NCBI GenBank assembly: GCA_946620335.1
Contig: CAMONF010000292.1
Span: forward strand, 1 to 18,511
DNA from: an uncultured Clostridia bacterium
GTDB taxonomy: Bacteria > Bacillota > Clostridia > Lachnospirales > Lachnospiraceae
Length of the DNA: 18,511 nt
Reading direction: 5' to 3'
The translations under genes and the position numbers were made by a program. Within the stretch, counting starts at the first letter, position 1, and each line of letters opens with the position of its first letter. Below are positions 15,280 through 18,511 of this stretch, in pieces. Below the pieces are notes generated by a model, which saw only the letters and a list, made by a program, of their open reading frames with translations, made no database searches and was not told the DNA's origin.

Positions 15280-16404
15280 TCAAGCCTGGACCGGCTTGTC
15301 TTCCTCGCCGCGCCTTAAGAACCTGGACTTTGCCTCATCCCAGATGACGTCCCGGCTCGCCTGGGCCAGGCGGCGCAAGACGCCTTTGACAGTATCCTTC
15401 TGCTCCGGCGCCATATCGCCCATGGCTTTCAGCACTGCGTTGTAGGTCTTCCACTTGTCATAGCGCAGGTCCTCGAGGCTGCGGACGCCTGAATCGTCCA
15501 GGGCGTCAAAGATAGCCGAGACGAAACAGGACTTCTCCTCGCTGGTCAGATTCTCGAGCCACTCATCCAGGGTCTTGTCCAGGAAGAGGCTGGCCGAGGA
15601 CTGCCGGTCCGCCTCCACGAAGCCGTCCCGGGTCACCTGCCAGCTGAAGGGGATGTGCTGGGCCGCGGGGTCTTTGCCGGTGCTCTGGACCACAAGCTTG
15701 TCCTGCTTGTTCGAGAGCAGGATGCCTACGACGGATCCGTCCGGTATGATCAGCCTGACCTTGTCAAGGCTCCCCTGATAGTTGTCGCTGGAGGCGACGA
15801 TATCGTTGAAGCCCGGCCCGTCATTGGAATAGACCTGGAGGAACCGCTCCTTGTAGGCCGCCTTGCAGAAGGCGGCGGCGAACATAGCCAGGTTCCCGCC
15901 CTTGGAATGCCCGCCGATCCGGACGGGGCAGCTGGTGGATGCGCAGATGCTGTTCAGATAGCTGACCGCATCCAGCTGGGCAGGGGTGGCCATCATATAG
16001 GAGAAATTCAGATCCTCACGCCAGCCCGCCATGGTCGTGTCCGTTCCCCGGAAAGCGACGTATATGGTCCCGTCCTCCAGAAGAAAAGTCATGGCGCCGA
16101 ACTGCCGGACATCCTCGTGGTCAAATATGTCCGCGAAATGGTGCACCAGGATCCGTCCGAACCGCCGGCTGCCGGCGCAGACCTCAAGCAAGGGCCTGGG
16201 ATTGCAGGCCAGGCCCGACTGGTCGCGGCCTTCAGCGCTGTAAAGGGCCCAGCAGTCGTCCAGGGGAACCGGCATATCCCTGACGATTCCCTTGAAGTCG
16301 GAGTAAGCCAGCTCCGACAGGATCAGGTTATCCACATCGTTGAAGGGTCTCTCGGCAAAGGACAGGTCGCCCCGCCATGCCACGTAATCGATGATGTTGG
16401 CCAT
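15280..16404 (-). CDS. Mbeg1-like (DUF2974) alpha/beta hydrolase
   Basis: A 374-residue protein of the Mbeg1-like/DUF2974 group, lipase-like alpha/beta hydrolases common in Clostridia. Visible features: the opening ANIIDYVAWRGDLSF and FNDVDNLILSELAY, typical of the group; VAFRGTD (116-122), the oxyanion-side motif of class 3 lipases; and the nucleophile elbow GGHSKGGN with S167, followed by YSNDGPGF. The C-terminal ~130 residues are largely helical and charged. No signal peptide or membrane helix is seen, so it is probably cytosolic. The substrate is unknown; lipase or esterase activity is inferred from the fold. The start ATG has AAAGGAG 5 nt upstream. It lies 24 bases after the epimerase stop codon, so the two genes form an operon. 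Confidence 0.88.
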   Translation of the reverse strand: MANIIDYVAWRGDLSFAERPFNDVDNLILSELAYSDFKGIVRDMPVPLDDCWALYSAEGRDQSGLACNPRPLLEVCAGSRRFGRILVHHFADIFDHEDVRQFGAMTFLLEDGTIYVAFRGTDTTMAGWREDLNFSYMMATPAQLDAVSYLNSICASTSCPVRIGGHSKGGNLAMFAAAFCKAAYKERFLQVYSNDGPGFNDIVASSDNYQGSLDKVRLIIPDGSVVGILLSNKQDKLVVQSTGKDPAAQHIPFSWQVTRDGFVEADRQSSASLFLDKTLDEWLENLTSEEKSCFVSAIFDALDDSGVRSLEDLRYDKWKTYNAVLKAMGDMAPEQKDTVKGVLRRLAQASRDVIWDEAKSRFLRRGEEDKPVQA

Positions 16405-16428
16405 AGGACTCCTTTCCGTCCGGGAGAC

Positions 16429-17277
16429 TTAGAAGCTGATCAGATAGCTCTTTTCGAAGGTCTCTCCGGGCAACAATGTGTTGCCCCACTCCCTCTCCTC
16501 GATTTTCTGGTTGAAATCCGCCCGGTCGGCCCGGCCGTACCAGGGCTCCAGGCAGACGAAGGGAGCTGCCTTGCCCACCGGCGACCAGATGCCGAAGACC
16601 GGCGCGTCAGCCTTCACGGCTGCGACGAGCCCGCCCTCCGGATCCAGGATCCTCACCTCATGGACCTGGCCGTTCTCCAGGACCAGGGCGTCCTCGTCGA
16701 AGAGGTCCGGCGTAATGGGATAGGTGCCATCCACAGGGACCAGGGTCTTGGTCCGCTCAGTGAGCACGCCCTTCTCCAGAATGCCCACCGTGAGGGGCTT
16801 GTCGGATTCAAAACCGAGCTTATAGCCGCTCATGCCGCAGTTGAAGGCCGGATGGGCGCCGATGGAGAAGTAGATGGGCCGGGTGTCCCGGCTCTTCACG
16901 GTCCAGGTCACCTCGATGCTGCGGCCGCAGAGGCGGTAGGTGATGATGAGTTCGAAGGCGAAGGGGTATTTTTCCAGAGTGGTTTCATTTTCCGTCATGG
17001 AAAAGACCAGGGTGTCCTCTGTCTGAGAAACCAGCGTGAAGACACTGTCGCGGGCGAAGCCGTGCTGGCCCATGTGGTAAGCCTTGCCGTCATAGAGGGA
17101 GGTGTTGTCCCTGTAGGCGCCTACCAGCGGGAAGAGGACCGGCGCGCTGCGGCCCCAGTAGGCCGGGTCGGCCTGCCAGAGACACTCCCGCCCGCTCTCC
17201 TTGAGGACAATGGACTTGAGCTCGGCGCCGTGGGCGGCGGCAGATATCTTGAGGTATTCATTTTCCAGTGTATACAT
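16429..17277 (-). CDS. Aldose 1-epimerase family protein (LacX-like)
   Basis: A 282-residue galactose-mutarotase-fold protein, close to the LacX type of aldose 1-epimerase, which interconverts alpha and beta anomers of sugars (or sugar phosphates) in the cytosol. Catalytic-type residues are in place: H72 in GQHGFAR, H142 in GAHPAFN, and the probable base E244 in CLEPWYGRAD. The opening YTLENEYLKISAAAHGAELKSI and PVLFPLVG are also typical. The length is normal. The start ATG has GGAGG 7 nt upstream and a minus-strand TATAAT about 53 bases before it. It is the first gene of a two-gene operon with the Mbeg1-like hydrolase. The specific sugar is not predictable and some LacX relatives have no proven activity. 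Confidence 0.92.
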   Translation of the reverse strand: MYTLENEYLKISAAAHGAELKSIVLKESGRECLWQADPAYWGRSAPVLFPLVGAYRDNTSLYDGKAYHMGQHGFARDSVFTLVSQTEDTLVFSMTENETTLEKYPFAFELIITYRLCGRSIEVTWTVKSRDTRPIYFSIGAHPAFNCGMSGYKLGFESDKPLTVGILEKGVLTERTKTLVPVDGTYPITPDLFDEDALVLENGQVHEVRILDPEGGLVAAVKADAPVFGIWSPVGKAAPFVCLEPWYGRADRADFNQKIEEREWGNTLLPGETFEKSYLISF

Positions 17278-17329
17278 GGCACTTCCTCCAATGATACGGC
17301 CCCGCGGGGGCCGGCAGAATGCTTCTTAT

Positions 17330-17335
17330 ATTATA
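17330..17335 (-). promoter_or_regulatory. -10 box of the epimerase operon
   Basis: A perfect TATAAT on the minus strand, 53 bases before the epimerase start. The -35 region at 17-18 bp spacing is only T-rich (TTTTCT). The transcript would start near 17323 and include the GGCCCC/GGGGCC hairpin. Confidence 0.5.
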
Positions 17336-17531
17336 CATCAGAACGGGGAGGTAAGAAAAGACCGGGGCAGGCACTTTTCCGTCCTATTAGACAAATCCCA
17401 CGACCGATTGTCCCGGGAAGCCGTTAATATGACCATTTTTAAGGGCAGGAAAAGCAGATTTCCAAAGTAACAGGCCGCAGATTCCCATGCATTTCTTCCC
17501 ATTCACTGTCGTCATCTTTCCTTTTGCGCGG

Positions 17532-17560
17532 TTGCTATTATGAAAGGCAGGTGCTATAAT
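17532..17560 (+). promoter_or_regulatory. Promoter of the YczE-like gene
   Basis: TTGCTA (17532-17537), 17-bp spacer, then TATAAT (17555-17560) with an extended TGC in front. This is the best sigma-A-type promoter in the window. The start would be near 17567, giving a leader of about 52 nt. Confidence 0.78.
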
Positions 17561-17618
17561 CCATGCCTGTCACGATCCGCCTCCCGCGGAGATATGTGTT
17601 ATATGAAAGGATTGAAAA

Positions 17619-18263
17619 ATGAAGACCCTCCTCAACCATTTCAAGCTCGACAAGGCCCACAGCCGCAACATCGCCCTCTGCCTGGGCGCCGTCTTCGGCA
17701 TGGGCTTCTTCCTCGCCTTCCTCATCGAGTGCAATCTGGGCACCGACCCCTTCACCTTCATGAACGTCAGCGTCTCGGACCGCCTTCATATGACCTTCGG
17801 CAACTGGCAGCTCCTGCTGAACGTCTTTCTCTTTATTCCGGTGATTCTCACGGGGCGGGACCAGATCGGGCTCGGCACCCTGGCCAACATGGTAGGAATC
17901 GGCTACGTCGCCGACTTCTTCCGGTGGCTCTGGGGACGCGTCCTGCCGGAGGCTGTCTTTACGGAGTTTCCGGTGCGGGCTGTCATTTTCGCCGTCGCTC
18001 TGGCCTGCTTTATCGTGAGCGCTGCCACCTACATGAATGCCGACATGGGCGTGGCGCCTTTTGACGCGGACGCCACTCTCCTCTCCCGCCTCTTTCCCAA
18101 AGTCCCCTTCATGTTCGTCCGCATGGCCTGGGACGGGCTGACCATCGTCATCGGCATGCTCTGCGGCGGCATCCCCACACCGGGCGCCGTCATCATGGTC
18201 TTCGCCCTGGGGCCGATCATCACAGCGGTGGGTCGGTTCCTGCACGAGAAGGTGCTTCGGTAA
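17619..18263 (+). CDS. YczE/YitT-like membrane protein
   Basis: A 214-residue membrane protein resembling the YczE/YyaS/YitT group of Firmicutes. Predicted helices lie at about 17-37, 62-78, 84-104, 119-139, 166-183 and 188-207. Two related motifs, NLGTDPF (39-45) and DMGVAPFDA (142-150), follow the first and fourth helices, which suggests an internal duplication of a three-helix unit. The molecular function of the group is not established; transport or regulation has been suggested for relatives. The start ATG has AAAGGA 7 nt upstream and a strong promoter. The gene appears monocistronic: immediately after its stop codon comes a large perfect inverted repeat, and the next gene has its own promoter. 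Confidence 0.87.
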   Translation: MKTLLNHFKLDKAHSRNIALCLGAVFGMGFFLAFLIECNLGTDPFTFMNVSVSDRLHMTFGNWQLLLNVFLFIPVILTGRDQIGLGTLANMVGIGYVADFFRWLWGRVLPEAVFTEFPVRAVIFAVALACFIVSAATYMNADMGVAPFDADATLLSRLFPKVPFMFVRMAWDGLTIVIGMLCGGIPTPGAVIMVFALGPIITAVGRFLHEKVLR

Positions 18264-18269
18264 GGGAGA

Positions 18270-18350
18270 AAATGGGAATCAGGGACGGTTCCTTTTCCCA
18301 CTTTTCATAGAATGAAAAGTGGGAAAAGGAACCGTCCCTGATTCCCATTT
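18270..18350. repeat. Perfect inverted repeat with 39-bp arms (palindromic, MITE/REP-like)
   Basis: Arms 18270-18308 and 18312-18350 are exact reverse complements around a 3-base centre; weaker pairing continues outward to 18265/18355. The arms contain CAGGGACGGTTCC, which resembles core sequences of palindromic elements I recall from Firmicute intergenic regions, some linked to Y1-type REP transposases. No transposase is encoded here. As RNA, the 3' end of the YczE-like transcript would fold into a perfect 39-bp hairpin, without a U-run after it. The family assignment is from memory. Confidence 0.8.
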
Positions 18351-18370
18351 CCCCCATAGTTTGATATAAT
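18342..18370 (+). promoter_or_regulatory. Promoter of the lipoprotein gene, partly inside the inverted repeat
   Basis: An extended -10, TGATATAAT (hexamer 18365-18370), lies exactly 17 bp after TTCCCA (18342-18347), a 4/6 match to the -35 consensus that lies inside the right arm of the inverted repeat. The start would be near 18377. The extended -10 alone could suffice. Confidence 0.55.
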
Positions 18371-18392
18371 ATCTAATACTATTCAGATACCC

Positions 18393-18428
18393 AAAGGAAC
18401 GCAGGCGCCGCTTGCCCGCCGTTCCTTT
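18393..18428 (+). promoter_or_regulatory. Leader hairpin before the lipoprotein ribosome site
   Basis: AAAGGAACG (18393-18401) pairs perfectly with CGTTCCTTT (18420-18428). The right arm could instead pair through CCTTT with the ribosome site AAAGG (18432-18436), so two folds are possible. Whether this regulates translation is inference. Confidence 0.4.
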
Positions 18429-18444
18429 CTCAAAGGAGACTAAA

Positions 18445-18511
18445 ATGAAAAGATTAGTGGCATTTCTTCTGACAGGTGTCCTCACCCTCTCCCTCTACGG
18501 CTGCGCCCAGA
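18445..18511 (+). CDS. Lipoprotein, N-terminal fragment (runs off the window)
   Basis: Only 22 codons are present. The peptide starts with MKRLVAF, a hydrophobic stretch FLLTGVLTLSLYG, and a lipobox-like LYGC-A with the cysteine at residue 20. This is a typical signal peptidase II signal, so the product would be lipid-anchored on the outer face of the membrane. The ATG has AAAGGAG 6 nt upstream (18432-18438), a leader hairpin and an extended -10 promoter. The function cannot be told from this fragment. Confidence 0.75.
   Translation, partial: MKRLVAFLLTGVLTLSLYGCAQ

Larger units (their letters stand above)
17278..17618. other. 341-bp divergent intergenic region
   Basis: This stretch separates the minus-strand epimerase operon from the plus-strand YczE-like gene and holds a promoter for each. 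It also contains a 6-bp GC hairpin in the epimerase leader (17298-17312), an imperfect inverted repeat GACAAATC/GATTGTC with an 8-bp centre (17390-17412) and TCCCGGGA (17411-17418). No credible ORF or structured RNA was seen in it. Confidence 0.6.

Noticed and set aside
76..17427. Long plus-strand open frames, e.g. 76-1149, 3816-5474, 5806-7311, 9072-11504 and 15655-17427
   Set aside because: They lie antisense to well-supported genes, have no family-like motifs, show runs of biased residues (G, V, H, D, R) expected from complementing GC-rich codons, and lack proper ribosome sites.

Overview
The window looks like chromosomal DNA from a moderately GC-rich, anaerobic, Gram-positive fermenter of the Clostridia, most likely Lachnospiraceae. 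The evidence is the AGGAGG-type ribosome binding sites, the extended -10 promoters, a domain-permuted GH3 glycosidase, a phosphoketolase, a many-cluster Fe-S flavoprotein and a LytTR/GHKL two-component pair. The family placement is inferred from gene content, not from a marker gene. Nearly all genes are on the minus strand; only the last two (from 17619) are on the plus strand.

Minus strand, bases 1-5666: a carbohydrate block. A membrane-anchored, circularly permuted GH3 glycosidase (5666-2562) overlaps by ATGA a four-helix membrane protein (2565-2176) and is closed by a good terminator (2127-2164). Downstream lie a 63-codon ORF resembling only the C-terminal beta-domain of GH78 alpha-L-rhamnosidases (1985-1794) and a GPH-type sugar symporter (1755-85). 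Together they suggest release of a glycoside at the cell surface followed by cation-coupled uptake.

Bases 5782-9000: regulators. An AraC-family protein (8806-8033), a LytTR response regulator (7889-7185) and a GHKL sensor kinase (7170-5851) lie in the same direction as the GH3 operon, and the kinase gene ends at a very strong hairpin terminator. The GH3 promoter has an extended -10 and, where its -35 should be, one copy of a CTACC direct repeat with a 20-bp period. This suggests an activator, possibly one of these regulators. Upstream of araC is a triple tandem array of CCGGA-N3-TCCGG hairpins.

Bases 9021-17277: central metabolism and housekeeping. These are xylulose-5-P/fructose-6-P phosphoketolase; 5-formyl-THF cyclo-ligase; a 939-aa protein fusing a winged-helix-like segment, a CxCR/CNC Fe-S module, a ferredoxin domain and a GltD-like flavin oxidoreductase; an Mbeg1-like alpha/beta hydrolase; and a LacX-type aldose 1-epimerase.

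Bases 17278-18511: a divergent promoter region, a YczE-like membrane protein on the plus strand, a perfect 39-bp-arm inverted repeat resembling a mobile palindromic element, and the first 22 codons of a lipoprotein whose likely -35 box lies inside that repeat. No tRNA, rRNA, CRISPR array or transposase gene was seen. Bases 1-84 (3' of the symporter) hold nothing I can identify.
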